Source: Aeromonas hydrophila subsp. hydrophila ATCC 7966
GTDB taxonomy: Bacteria; Pseudomonadota; Gammaproteobacteria; Enterobacterales; Aeromonadaceae
Assembly: GCF_000014805.1 (NCBI RefSeq)
Contig: NC_008570.1
Span: 4,372,501 to 4,436,500, forward strand
Reading direction: 5' to 3'
Length of the DNA: 64,000 nt
Positions 45,732 to 54,360 of this stretch are shown piece after piece (position 1 is the first letter of the stretch; each line of letters begins with the position of its first letter). Position numbers and translations under genes: made by a program. The notes below the pieces were generated by a model. It was given only the letters and a program-made list of their open reading frames with translations. It was not told the DNA's origin and did not search any database.

Positions 45732-46553
45732 TCATCCCTGATCCGCGAGCTGGATCTGCGCCGGCCTGTCGAATGCAGGCGGCTGCAATGCTCGCGTATC
45801 GAGACAGATGCGGATCGCATCCGGTCGCCAGTGCTCGATATCGCAATCCACCAGCGCTCCCCGCTGGTCATAGTTGACCCGCACCAGCCGCAGCACGGCG
45901 CTCCCTTCCGCCAGATTGAGGGCGCGGGCGATGGCGCCCCGCGCCGCCGAGGGGGTGATCTCGAGACTCGCCCCACCCTGGCCTATGCCATAGCGCTGCT
46001 GATAGAGCTCGGTGAGGGAGCTGGCCAGCGGCGCGCTGGCGATATCGGGAAAGCGGCTGGCCAGCAGGTGGTGGCTGACGTGGAGCACCGGCCGACCGTC
46101 GATGAGACGCAGGCGGCGGATTTCATACAGCGGGGTAAAAGGATCCAGCCCCATCCAGCGGCACAGCTCGCTGCTGGCCAGCTCGCTACCGTGGGCCAAC
46201 ACTCGGGTTTCGGCGGTGCGCTGCTGCTCGCCGATCCACTGGTGAAAGTGGGTGTGGATGGCGGGATCGTAGGTGAGGCGAGGCGGCGCCACGAACCAGC
46301 CGCGCCGCTCGGCCCGGTAGATGAGGCCATCCGCCTCGAGGCTCGAGAGCGCCTCCTTGATGGTGATGCGGGTGGTGGCGAAGCGCTCGCTCAGGGCCCG
46401 CTCAGCGGGCAACTGCTGCCCCGCCGCCAGCTGGCCGCTGCCGATATAGCGGCGCAGGGTCTGGCAAATCTGTTCACACTTGGAGGCGCGGCCATCGGCC
46501 GCGACCCGCTCGCTCAATCTCGATTCAATCACGCTCATGTCCCTGTCGCTCAT
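45732..46553 (-). CDS. GntR-UTRA regulator, PhnR-like
   Basis: The protein is 273 aa. The GntR winged helix (RFATTRITIKEALSSLEADG, LIYRAERRGWFV) is followed by a UTRA effector domain (VLHVSHHLLASRFPDI, SLTELYQQRYG, DIEHWRPDAIRI). The pattern follows Salmonella PhnR, the regulator of 2-aminoethylphosphonate uptake. It is divergent from the ABC-hydrolase operon. A perfect Pho box lies upstream on its strand. Start could be five codons later. Confidence 0.85.
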   Translation of the reverse strand: MSDRDMSVIESRLSERVAADGRASKCEQICQTLRRYIGSGQLAAGQQLPAERALSERFATTRITIKEALSSLEADGLIYRAERRGWFVAPPRLTYDPAIHTHFHQWIGEQQRTAETRVLAHGSELASSELCRWMGLDPFTPLYEIRRLRLIDGRPVLHVSHHLLASRFPDIASAPLASSLTELYQQRYGIGQGGASLEITPSAARGAIARALNLAEGSAVLRLVRVNYDQRGALVDCDIEHWRPDAIRICLDTRALQPPAFDRPAQIQLADQG

Positions 46554-46644
46554 CCTGACTGCGGCGGCTGGCTTAGCCCTTGTTGGTTCAGCCCTTGCTG
46601 GAGTAGTCCAGCTTCACTTGGGTTCAGAGTTGTAACCGCTGTGG

Positions 46645-46662
46645 ATGACAGCGCCATGACAG
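46645..46662 (-). promoter_or_regulatory. Pho box toward the PhnR-like gene
   Basis: On the minus strand CTGTCAT-GGCG-CTGTCAT. Both heptamers match the PhoB consensus exactly with the standard 4-bp spacer. It directs expression of the regulator gene. Confidence 0.85.
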
Positions 46663-46667
46663 GGCGA

Positions 46668-46685
46668 TTGTCATCAAACTGCCAT
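46668..46685 (+). promoter_or_regulatory. Pho box toward the ABC-hydrolase operon
   Basis: TTGTCAT-CAAA-CTGCCAT matches the PhoB consensus heptamers with one mismatch each. A -10-like CATATT lies 19 bp downstream (46705-46710). It lies 5 bp from the opposing Pho box. Confidence 0.78.
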
Positions 46686-46762
46686 CAAAGCGCCCCGCCA
46701 CCGTCATATTTCCCCTCTAGCATCCCTCTCGAACCTTAACTGACCTAGTCCAGAGGGATGGG

Positions 46763-47812
46763 ATGATGAAAAGCGTGATCGCAAGTGCACTGGCCCTGGT
46801 GGCCATCAGTCAGCCACTGTTTGCCGCCGAGAACATCGCGGATCTCGAGAAAGCCGCTCGCGGTGAAGGGCAGCTCAGCAGCATCGGCATGCCCGACAGC
46901 TGGGCCAACTGGAAGGATACCTGGCAGCAGCTCGGCAGCATCTACGGCATCAAGCATCAGGATACCGACATGAGCTCGGCGCAGGAGATCGCCAAGTTCG
47001 CCGCCGAGAAGGCCAATGCCACCGCCGACATCGGCGACGTGGGCGGCGCCTTCGGCCCGGTGGCGGTCAAACAGGGGGTCACCCAGCCCTACAAACCCTC
47101 CACCTGGGCCGACATTCCCAACTGGGCCAAGGATGCGGACGGTCACTGGATGCTGGCCTATACCGGCACCATCGCCTTCCTGATCAACAAGGATCTCGTC
47201 AAGGCCACCCCCACCAGCTGGCAGTCCCTGCTGGGTGGCGACTACAAGGTGACCCTGGGTGACGTCGGTGTTGCCTCCCAGGCCAACAACGGCGTGCTGG
47301 CGGCGGCCTATGCCACTGGTGGCAGCGAGAAGAACCTCAAACCCGCGCTGGAGCTGTTCGGTCAGCTGGCCAAGCAGGGTCGCCTGTCGCTGAACGACCC
47401 GACCATCGCCAACATCGAGAAGGGCGAGGTGGAAGTGGGGGTGCTGTGGGACTTCAACGCGCTGAACTACCGCGACCAGATCGACCCCAAGAAGTTTGAG
47501 GTGGTGATCCCGAGCGACGGCTCCGTCATCGCCGGTTACACCACCATCATCAACAAGTGGGCCAAGAACCCCAACGCCGCCAAGCTGGCGCGGGAATACA
47601 TCCTCTCCGACGCCGGCCAGATCAACCTGGCGCGCGGCTACGCCCGCCCGATCCGCAGCAACGTGACCCTGCCGGACGACGTCAAGGCCAAGCTGCTGCC
47701 GGCCGAGCAGTACGCCAATGCCAAGCCGGTACAGGATCACGCCGCCTGGGAGCAGAGCTTCAAGGCCCTGCCGCGCCAGTGGCAGGAAACCGTCATGATC
47801 AACATGCAATAA
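46763..47812 (+). CDS. ABC transporter periplasmic binding protein (organophosphonate/phosphate type)
   Basis: The protein is 349 aa with a signal peptide ending PLFA. It is a family-1 binding protein: ADIGDVGGAFGPVAV, MLAYTGTIAFLINKDLV, GDYKVTLGDVGVASQANNG, VGVLWDFNALNYRDQI. The same fold serves Fe(III), polyamine and 2-aminoethylphosphonate (PhnS) transporters. PhnR-like control and a Pho box favour a phosphorus compound. GAGGG precedes a double ATG. It is the first gene of a six-gene operon. Confidence 0.85.
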   Translation: MMKSVIASALALVAISQPLFAAENIADLEKAARGEGQLSSIGMPDSWANWKDTWQQLGSIYGIKHQDTDMSSAQEIAKFAAEKANATADIGDVGGAFGPVAVKQGVTQPYKPSTWADIPNWAKDADGHWMLAYTGTIAFLINKDLVKATPTSWQSLLGGDYKVTLGDVGVASQANNGVLAAAYATGGSEKNLKPALELFGQLAKQGRLSLNDPTIANIEKGEVEVGVLWDFNALNYRDQIDPKKFEVVIPSDGSVIAGYTTIINKWAKNPNAAKLAREYILSDAGQINLARGYARPIRSNVTLPDDVKAKLLPAEQYANAKPVQDHAAWEQSFKALPRQWQETVMINMQ

Positions 47813-47822
47813 GGAGCGGCCA

Positions 47823-48656
47823 GTGCAACACAAGGTGATAGTGGTACTTGTGGATGGCCTCTCTGCCGAGGTAGCCCATTGCATGGGCTACCTCGCGGGC
47901 ATGGTGGAGGCGGAGCGCGGCCTCTATACGACCCTCAGCTGCGCCCTGCCCTCCCTCTCCCGGCCCCTCTACGAGTGCATCCTGACCGGGTCGACGCCAG
48001 TGGAGAGCGGCATCACCCACAACGGGGTGAGCCGTCTCAGCCGGCAGGAGTCCATCTTCCATCTGGCCCGGGCGGGCGGCAAACGCACCGCAGCAGCGGC
48101 CTACCACTGGGTGAGCGAGCTCTACAACCAGAGCCCCTGGCAAGCGGCCCGCGATCGCTTCACCCATGACGAGCGGCTGCCGATCCAGCACGGCTGCTTC
48201 TACTGGGATGACAACTACCCCGACAGCCATCTGCTGATGGACGGCGAGTGGCTGCGCAGCCAGTACGACCCCGATTTTCTGCTGATCCACCCGATGGGGG
48301 TGGATGATGCCGGCCACCAGTTTGGTCTCGATTCCCGCCAGTACCGCAATCAGGCGCGCCGGATGGACAGCCTGCTGGCCGACCTGCTGCCCCAGTGGCT
48401 GGCGGAGGGGTATCAGGTAGTGATCACCTCGGATCACGGCATGAACAACGACCTGAGCCACGGCGGTACCCTGGCCGAGGAGCGCCGGGTACCGCTCTGG
48501 CTGTTTGGCGATGCGTTTGTGGCCCAGTGGCCCGCCGGCCCCGCCATACAGCAGACCCAGCTCTGTGCCCTGATGGCAGACCTGCTGGGGGTGACTCACG
48601 ACAAGCCGAGCGGCCCGCCGCTGCTCAAGGCCGGCAACCTGCCGGAGGTGCACTGA
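47823..48656 (+). CDS. Alkaline-phosphatase-superfamily hydrolase (NPP/phosphonoacetate-hydrolase type), cytoplasmic
   Basis: The protein is 277 aa, starting with GTG at 47823 after AAGGAG at 6 nt. There is no signal peptide, so it should act in the cytoplasm. Metal-site motifs are VLVDGL (Asp), VDDAGHQFG (Asp and His) and ITSDHGM (Asp and His). The nucleophile segment reads PSLSRP...LTGSTPVESGI, with Ser where most NPP-type enzymes have Thr. It should hydrolyse a phosphodiester, phosphomonoester or C-P bond of the imported substrate. It lies between the binding protein and first permease. Confidence 0.82.
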   Translation: MQHKVIVVLVDGLSAEVAHCMGYLAGMVEAERGLYTTLSCALPSLSRPLYECILTGSTPVESGITHNGVSRLSRQESIFHLARAGGKRTAAAAYHWVSELYNQSPWQAARDRFTHDERLPIQHGCFYWDDNYPDSHLLMDGEWLRSQYDPDFLLIHPMGVDDAGHQFGLDSRQYRNQARRMDSLLADLLPQWLAEGYQVVITSDHGMNNDLSHGGTLAEERRVPLWLFGDAFVAQWPAGPAIQQTQLCALMADLLGVTHDKPSGPPLLKAGNLPEVH

Positions 48657-49555
48657 TGATGCCCGCCACCACCGAGATCCTGGCGGATCAACCCATGGCA
48701 ACCAAGCACAAGGTGCGCCGCCACTGGCTGCCGGCCCTGGTGCTGCTGCCGTTTGTCCTCTTGATGATCCTGTTCCAGCTCGCCCCCATGGTGTGGGTGC
48801 TGGTGGGCAGTTTTCAGACCCCGGATGGCTGGGGCCTCGACTACTACCGGGAGATCCTGAGCTCCCCCTTCTACCTGCAATCGTTCGGCAACTCCTTGCG
48901 CATCGCCGGTATCGCCAGTCTGGCGGGGCTTGCCATCGGCACGCTCGGGGCGGCCGCACTGCGCCACAGCGGCGAGCGGGTCAAACGGGTGCTGCTGGCC
49001 TTCGTCACCATGACCGGCAACTTCAGCGGCGTGCCGCTGGCGTTCGCCTTCATCATCATTCTTGGCATCAACGGTGCGGTCACTCTGCTGCTGAAATCCT
49101 GGGGCCTCATCGACGGCTTCAACCTCTACTCGGGTAGCGGCCTCATCCTCATCTACACCTACTTCCAGATCCCGCTCGCGTTGCTGCTGCTCTACCCGGC
49201 CTTCGATGCGCTGCAGGATGAGTGGCCGCAGGCCGCCGCACTGCTCGGCGCGAGCAAGGGGCAGTATGTGTGGCACGTGGCGCTGCCGATGCTGACGCCT
49301 GCGCTGCTCGGCACCCTGATCATCCTGTTTGCCAACGCGGTGGGGGCCTATGCCTCCGCCTATGCCCTCACCACAGGTAACTTCAATCTGGTGACCATCC
49401 GGGTGGCCAGTCTGGTCTCCGGCGACATCTTCCTCGAACCCAATATGGCGGCGGCGCTGGCGGTGATCCTGATGGTGCTGCTGGGGGTAGTGACGGCCGC
49501 CAACCAGTGGCTGCTGAAAAAAAGCTATGTGAACAAGGGGCAATCCCATGCATGA
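48656..49555 (+). CDS. ABC transporter permease 1
   Basis: The protein is 299 aa with six predicted helices. The start overlaps the hydrolase stop by one base (TGATG), and GGAGG lies 7 nt upstream. The EAA-type loop is AAALLGASKGQYVWHVALPMLTPALLG, split here as AAALLGASK and ALPMLTPALLG. Homology is to PotB/PhnU-type permeases. It forms the membrane channel with permease 2. Confidence 0.88.
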   Translation: MMPATTEILADQPMATKHKVRRHWLPALVLLPFVLLMILFQLAPMVWVLVGSFQTPDGWGLDYYREILSSPFYLQSFGNSLRIAGIASLAGLAIGTLGAAALRHSGERVKRVLLAFVTMTGNFSGVPLAFAFIIILGINGAVTLLLKSWGLIDGFNLYSGSGLILIYTYFQIPLALLLLYPAFDALQDEWPQAAALLGASKGQYVWHVALPMLTPALLGTLIILFANAVGAYASAYALTTGNFNLVTIRVASLVSGDIFLEPNMAAALAVILMVLLGVVTAANQWLLKKSYVNKGQSHA

Positions 49556-50324
49556 TTTGACGCCGCGCTGGCCCAAGTGGGTGCTGGGTGGGCTGGTCGC
49601 CACCCTGCTGTTGCCGCTGCTGGCCACGTTTCTCTACTCCCTCTCCACCCGCTGGGGGGCGACCCTGCTGCCGGACGGCTTTACCCTCGACTGGTACCTC
49701 AAACTGTGGGGTGACCCGCGCTTTCTGGCGGCGTTTGGCCGCAGCCTCTTGGTCTGCTTTGCTACCCTGCTGCTGGGGACCCTGGTGCTGGTGCCCACCG
49801 TGCTGGTGGTGGCCTACTACTTCCCCAGGCTGGATCCCTGGATGAACCTGCTGATCCTGCTCCCCTTCGCGGTGCCGCCCGTGGTCTCCTCGGTCGGGTT
49901 GCTGCAGATCTACGCCGACGGCGTTCTGCCGATTATCGGCACGCCGTGGATCCTGATCGGCACCTGGTTCACCGTGGTGCTCCCCTTTATGTACCGGGCG
50001 CTGGCCAACAGTTTGCAGGGGGTGCCGCTGAAAGATCTGATGGATGCCGCCCATCTGCTGGGGGCAAGCAGTCGGCGCGCCTTCCTGCTGGTGGTGATCC
50101 CCTGTCTGCGCAAGGGGCTGCTGGCGGCGCTGTTTCTCTCGCTCTCCTTCCTGCTCGGCGAGTTCGTGTTTGCCAACATGCTGGTGGGCACCCGTTACGA
50201 AACCCTGCAGGTCTACCTCTACAACATGCGTTCGACTTCGGGCCACTTCACCAGCGCGCTGGTGATGAGCTACTTCCTGCTGACCCTGCTGCTCACCTGG
50301 GCAGCGAACAGATTTCATCGGTGA
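49548..50324 (+). CDS. ABC transporter permease 2
   Basis: The protein is 258 aa with six predicted helices. It overlaps permease 1 by 8 bp. TRWGATLLPDGFTLDWYLKLW resembles Salmonella PhnV and other PotC-type permeases; the coupling loop is DAAHLLGASSRRAFLLV. It should pair with permease 1 and the ATPase that starts 6 bp downstream. Confidence 0.88.
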   Translation: MHDLTPRWPKWVLGGLVATLLLPLLATFLYSLSTRWGATLLPDGFTLDWYLKLWGDPRFLAAFGRSLLVCFATLLLGTLVLVPTVLVVAYYFPRLDPWMNLLILLPFAVPPVVSSVGLLQIYADGVLPIIGTPWILIGTWFTVVLPFMYRALANSLQGVPLKDLMDAAHLLGASSRRAFLLVVIPCLRKGLLAALFLSLSFLLGEFVFANMLVGTRYETLQVYLYNMRSTSGHFTSALVMSYFLLTLLLTWAANRFHR

Positions 50325-50330
50325 ATCAAC

Positions 50331-51338
50331 ATGTTCCATCTAGAAGTGAATCAACTGCACAAATCCTATGGCGACACCAGAGTGTTCGAGGGGATTGAAT
50401 TCGGCATCCGAAAGGGGGAGCTGGTGACACTGCTCGGCCCCTCCGGCTGCGGCAAGTCCACCCTGCTGCGGGCGCTGGCCGGGCTCACCCCGGTGGATGG
50501 CGGTCAGGTGCGGGTAGCCGGTGAAGATATTACCTGGCAGGAGCCCCAGAAGCGGGGCATCGGCATGGTGTTCCAGAGCTATGCGCTGTTCCCCAACATG
50601 ACGGTGCGGGACAACGTCGCCTTCGGTCTCAAGATGAAGCCCCAGCCGGGGCGGGATCTCGCCGCCAGCGTGCAGGAGGCGCTGGCGCTGGTGGAGCTGA
50701 CCGGCTTCGAGCGCCGCTATCCGAGCGAACTCTCCGGCGGCCAGCGTCAGCGCGTCGCCCTGGCCCGGGCTCTGGTGGTGCAGCCGCGGATCCTGCTGCT
50801 GGACGAGCCGCTCTCGGCGCTGGATGCCCGCATCCGCCGCAGCTTGCGCCAGCAGATCCGCGAGATCCAGCAGCGCCTTGAGCTCACCACCATCTTCGTC
50901 ACCCACGATCAGGAGGAGGCGCTGACCATGTCGGACCGGATCTTCCTGATGAACAAGGGATCCATCGTGCAGAGCGGCACGCCGGAGGAGATCTACACCC
51001 GCCCCGCCAGCGAGTTCGTGGCAAGCTTTATCGGCAACTACAACCTGCTCGATGGTGAGCAGGCCAGCTCCCTGTTCGGCCCCCGTTTTCAGGGCAAGCT
51101 GGCGCTGCGACCGGAGTCCCTCTCCCTGCTGCCGGCCGGTGCCCGCAGCGATGAACCTCACCTGCCGGGGGTTATCAGCGGGCAGCAGCTGCTCGGCAAC
51201 GTGATCCGCTATCAGGTGAGCTGTGCGGCGGGCCTGCTGACGGTGGACTGCCTCAACCGCTCCGCCGGCGAGCTGCTGCCGGTGGGCAGCGCCGTGACCC
51301 TGGTGGTGGCCCGGGATCAGCTCTGTGAGGTAGCATGA
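50331..51338 (+). CDS. ABC transporter ATP-binding protein
   Basis: The protein is 335 aa. It has Walker A GPSGCGKSTLLRAL, signature LSGGQRQRVALARAL, Walker B ILLLDEPLSALD and switch His in VTHDQEEAL. The C-terminal third is a TOBE-type regulatory domain (LALRPESLSLLP, DCLNRSAGELLPVG). The architecture is that of PotA/PhnT-type import ATPases. It starts 6 bp after permease 2 and powers the importer. Confidence 0.94.
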   Translation: MFHLEVNQLHKSYGDTRVFEGIEFGIRKGELVTLLGPSGCGKSTLLRALAGLTPVDGGQVRVAGEDITWQEPQKRGIGMVFQSYALFPNMTVRDNVAFGLKMKPQPGRDLAASVQEALALVELTGFERRYPSELSGGQRQRVALARALVVQPRILLLDEPLSALDARIRRSLRQQIREIQQRLELTTIFVTHDQEEALTMSDRIFLMNKGSIVQSGTPEEIYTRPASEFVASFIGNYNLLDGEQASSLFGPRFQGKLALRPESLSLLPAGARSDEPHLPGVISGQQLLGNVIRYQVSCAAGLLTVDCLNRSAGELLPVGSAVTLVVARDQLCEVA

Positions 51339-51377
51339 CACCGCATTTCATTTCCATTTTTACTGCGAGGAGCGCCC

Positions 51378-52037
51378 ATGGCACTGGCACTGTTTGATCT
51401 GGACGAGACCCTGATTGCCGGGGATTCCGCCAGCCTCTGGCTGGCGTACATGGTGGCCGAGGAGCTGGCGCCGGCCAGCATGATCGCCGAGGAGCAGGCG
51501 ATGATGTCCCTCTACCATCAGGGCAAGATGGACATGCACCAGTACATGGCCTTCACCCTGCAACCGCTGGCGGGCAAGACGCGCCAGTGGCTCGACTCGC
51601 TCTGCACCCGCTTTGCCGAGCAGGTGCTGCGCGATCGTATCTATCCGGAGGGGTTGGCACGCATCGAGTGGCACCGCCAGCGCGGTGACGAGCTGGTGCT
51701 CATCTCCGCCTCCGGCGAGCATCTGGTGGCTCCCATGGCGCAGATGCTGGGGATGGATCACTGCGTGGCCATCCTGCTCGACGAGGAAGCCGGCATGCTG
51801 ACCGGCCAGACCCGCGGCACCCTCAGCTTTCGCGAGGGCAAGGTGGCCCGCATCAACCAGCTGTTTGCCGCCAGCACCAACCCCTGGCGGGAGAGTCACG
51901 GCTACAGCGATTCCCACAACGACCTGCCGCTGCTGCAGGCGGTAACCCACCCCCACGCGGTCAACCCGGCGCCCGGTCTGCGCCAGGTCGCCATCGAGCA
52001 GGCCTGGCCCACCCTCGATTGGCAGTTGGCCTCCTGA
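51378..52037 (+). CDS. HAD-IB family phosphatase
   Basis: The protein is 219 aa. HAD motif I is FDLDETL (nucleophile and acid/base Asp), motif II is ISASGEH, and motif IV is GYSDSHNDLPLL. It is of the SerB/CicA type. GAGGAG precedes the ATG. Position as last gene of the Pho-boxed operon suggests it releases phosphate from a monoester made by the upstream hydrolase, or directly from the imported compound. The substrate is unknown. Confidence 0.88.
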   Translation: MALALFDLDETLIAGDSASLWLAYMVAEELAPASMIAEEQAMMSLYHQGKMDMHQYMAFTLQPLAGKTRQWLDSLCTRFAEQVLRDRIYPEGLARIEWHRQRGDELVLISASGEHLVAPMAQMLGMDHCVAILLDEEAGMLTGQTRGTLSFREGKVARINQLFAASTNPWRESHGYSDSHNDLPLLQAVTHPHAVNPAPGLRQVAIEQAWPTLDWQLAS

Positions 52038-52040
52038 ATG

Positions 52041-52066
52041 AAGAAGAGGCCCTCAGGCCTCTTCTT
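52041..52066. terminator. Bidirectional terminator, overlaps the 3' end of the convergent gene
   Basis: AAGAAGAGGCC-CTCA-GGCCTCTTCTT is a perfect 11-bp stem. Its right arm is the last coding part of the dCache-GGDEF gene. Confidence 0.82.
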
Positions 52067-53663
52067 TGCTCAGCAGTGCATCGTCGGCAGGAGGCGCATC
52101 CTCCTGCCTCTTCGCCTCGGGCCTGCCCAGATAGATGCGGTTCTTGCCGTCGCGTTTGGCGCGGTACACCTCGGCATCGGCGATCTCCAGCAGCGTCTTG
52201 CCATCCATCCCCGCCTGACTGGCTACCAGCCCGCCGCTGAAGGTGATCCTGAGCTCGGGCTCGCGCCAGTCCAGTGACTCCACCCCCTTGCGGAACTGCT
52301 CCAGCAGCATCTGGCAGAAGTGGATGTCCGGGTTGACCAGCAGCACCACCAGCTCCTCGCCACCGTAGCGGCAGACCCAGCCGTGATCCCCCAGCAGCCG
52401 CATGCCCAGCTTGGACACCCGCTTGAGCACCACGTCCCCGGTCTGATGGCCGAAGGTGTCGTTGACCCGTTTGAAATCGTCCAGATCCACCATGGCCAGG
52501 CAGAACGGCTGATGCTCGAACAGCAGACGATTGACGCGTTCGTCGAAGAAGCGGCGGTTGTAGAGGCCGGTCAGCTTGTCGAGGTTGGCCTGCTGGCGCG
52601 CCTCGTAATAATCCTTGCTCACCTCCGCCAGCTCGGCATAGACGTGTCTGAGCTCGCGCATCCCCCCCTGCGGCACGTCATCGGGCTGCATCCGGCTCGC
52701 CCGGATCATGCTGGAGATCTCGTCGAGCATGCGGCGAAAATAGCGGGACCAGACCAGCGCCAGCATCACGTAGAGCACGCAGGCCAGCGCCACCATCAGC
52801 TGCACGTTGAGGGAGACCCGCTCCACCACCGCCATCACGCTGGCCACCGGCTGCACACTGATCAGTACCCAGTTGCGCTCGGTCAGCTTGCTGTAGGCCA
52901 CGAACTGGCTGGATGCCTTGTCCAGAAAGATGCCATCCTCCTGGCTGAAGCGGGAAAGCCACTCGGGATGGGCCATGGGTTTGAGCAGTTGCGCGGTGTC
53001 AGGATGTGCCAGCACCTTGCCGGACTGGTTGACGACCATCTGGTAGCCGTCCCCCAGCTGGCGATTCAGCTGGGCGGAAAAGGGGGCCAGGATGGCATCC
53101 ATCGCAAACACCCCGCGTACCTTGCCCTCCTTGTCGGTCAGGGCCCGCGCCAGGGCGATCACCAGATTGCCGTTGGTATAGTCGTAATAGGGCTCGGTCC
53201 AGACCATCTTGCCCACGTGCTGGCTGGCCAGCTGATACCAGGGGCGAACCCTGGGATCGAAGTTGGCATCCGCCTGCCAGGCGGGGTAGATCAGCATCTG
53301 CCGTTCGGCAGTGCCGATGTAGATGTAGACCAGATCGGCCATGACCCCCTTGTAGAGCTGCCACTCCTTCAGATAGGTCTCGGTGTTGTGCAGACGGGGG
53401 CCGCTGATGTCAGCCACCTGCACCTGGTCGTAGATGAGGGTGAACTGGCGTTCCATCTCGTGCAGATAGGGTTCGATGAAGACGTGCCGCAGTTGGTGAT
53501 TGGTGGCGAGCAGGCGCTGCTGCAGCTCGTTTTGCAGGCTGCGCTCCATGTGCAGGTAGTAGATACCCCCCAGCATCAATACCGGGATGAACAGCAGAAG
53601 CAGGCCCAGACGCATCCGGGCAACCAGAGACCAGGTTTTTTTGGAGACCGCTCGTTTATCCAA
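52053..53663 (-). CDS. dCache-GGDEF diguanylate cyclase
   Basis: The protein is 536 aa and appears to start with TTG at 53663, since AGGAG lies 6 nt upstream. Membrane segments at about 16-38 and 280-305 flank a dCache domain with PRVRPWYQLA, WTEPYYDYTNGN and VFAMDAILAPF, the usual ligand-pocket motifs. The GGDEF domain has RYGGEEL, so the final Phe of the motif is Leu; no RxxD site is seen. Activity is likely but not certain. The ligand is probably a small organic molecule such as an amino acid. Confidence 0.88.
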   Translation of the reverse strand: MDKRAVSKKTWSLVARMRLGLLLLFIPVLMLGGIYYLHMERSLQNELQQRLLATNHQLRHVFIEPYLHEMERQFTLIYDQVQVADISGPRLHNTETYLKEWQLYKGVMADLVYIYIGTAERQMLIYPAWQADANFDPRVRPWYQLASQHVGKMVWTEPYYDYTNGNLVIALARALTDKEGKVRGVFAMDAILAPFSAQLNRQLGDGYQMVVNQSGKVLAHPDTAQLLKPMAHPEWLSRFSQEDGIFLDKASSQFVAYSKLTERNWVLISVQPVASVMAVVERVSLNVQLMVALACVLYVMLALVWSRYFRRMLDEISSMIRASRMQPDDVPQGGMRELRHVYAELAEVSKDYYEARQQANLDKLTGLYNRRFFDERVNRLLFEHQPFCLAMVDLDDFKRVNDTFGHQTGDVVLKRVSKLGMRLLGDHGWVCRYGGEELVVLLVNPDIHFCQMLLEQFRKGVESLDWREPELRITFSGGLVASQAGMDGKTLLEIADAEVYRAKRDGKNRIYLGRPEAKRQEDAPPADDALLSKEEA

Positions 53664-53772
53664 TCCTGACTCCTGCTATTGCCAGACAACGCGTAGTGTC
53701 AGAATATCAGCAGCGCGAGATGGCGTCCAAAGGGAAGCTGACCATCTGCTCAACGAGAGGTAATCGACAAGG

Positions 53773-54213
53773 ATGCTGAACCCGGATCTGTTGATGGCGC
53801 TGCACTACTGCGCCGTGATCACCCTGACCGGAGCGATCACCTCCGAATATTTTCTGTTCCGTCGCGGCATGTCCATCGAGCAGGTGCGCAAGCTGCTGCT
53901 GGCCGACGGCCTGGCGGCGCTGGCCCTGCTGCTCATCTTCATCACCGGGGTGTTGCAAGTGCTTGCCCACCCAGACGAGCCCTCCGTGCTGCTCGCCAAT
54001 CCGGGCTACCGCACCAAGCTGCTGCTGTTCTGCGTGATGGCCATCAGCTTTGGCTACCCCAGCCGTCTCTTCTACCGTTGGCGCCGCTCCCTGCGCCAGG
54101 GGCGCGCCCCCATGGTCTCCATCCAGCAGCAGTTCTGGGTGATCTGGATCCTGCGCGGCAACCTGCTGCTGCTCGCCCTCATACCCCTGCTGGCCGGCAT
54201 CGCCAACGGCTGA
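53773..54213 (+). CDS. Membrane protein, DUF2214-like
   Basis: The protein is 146 aa with four predicted helices. LLMALHYCAVITLTGAITSEYFLF, ADGLAALALLLIFITGVLQV and LANPGYRTKLLLFCVMA follow the DUF2214 pattern. The function of the family is unknown. It lies 109 bp from the divergent dCache-GGDEF gene and upstream of the EamA transporter. Confidence 0.75.
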   Translation: MLNPDLLMALHYCAVITLTGAITSEYFLFRRGMSIEQVRKLLLADGLAALALLLIFITGVLQVLAHPDEPSVLLANPGYRTKLLLFCVMAISFGYPSRLFYRWRRSLRQGRAPMVSIQQQFWVIWILRGNLLLLALIPLLAGIANG

Positions 54214-54360
54214 GCCGCACGAGCTGCGGCAAGGCCGTGGGATAACCGCTCACACAGCCAACCTCATCGAAGCTAAAGACAAATCCCCCCGCGCACGGTT
54301 ATCTTGGAGGCTGGCGCTTTGCGGCACGGCCCTGCCCGTCCGTCTTTCAGGGATGAATCT

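Noticed and set aside
45732..51338. Naming the ABC genes phnSTUV for 2-aminoethylphosphonate
   Set aside because: The similarity is at family level, the hydrolase and HAD genes are extra, and phnW/phnX are absent, so the substrate is left open.
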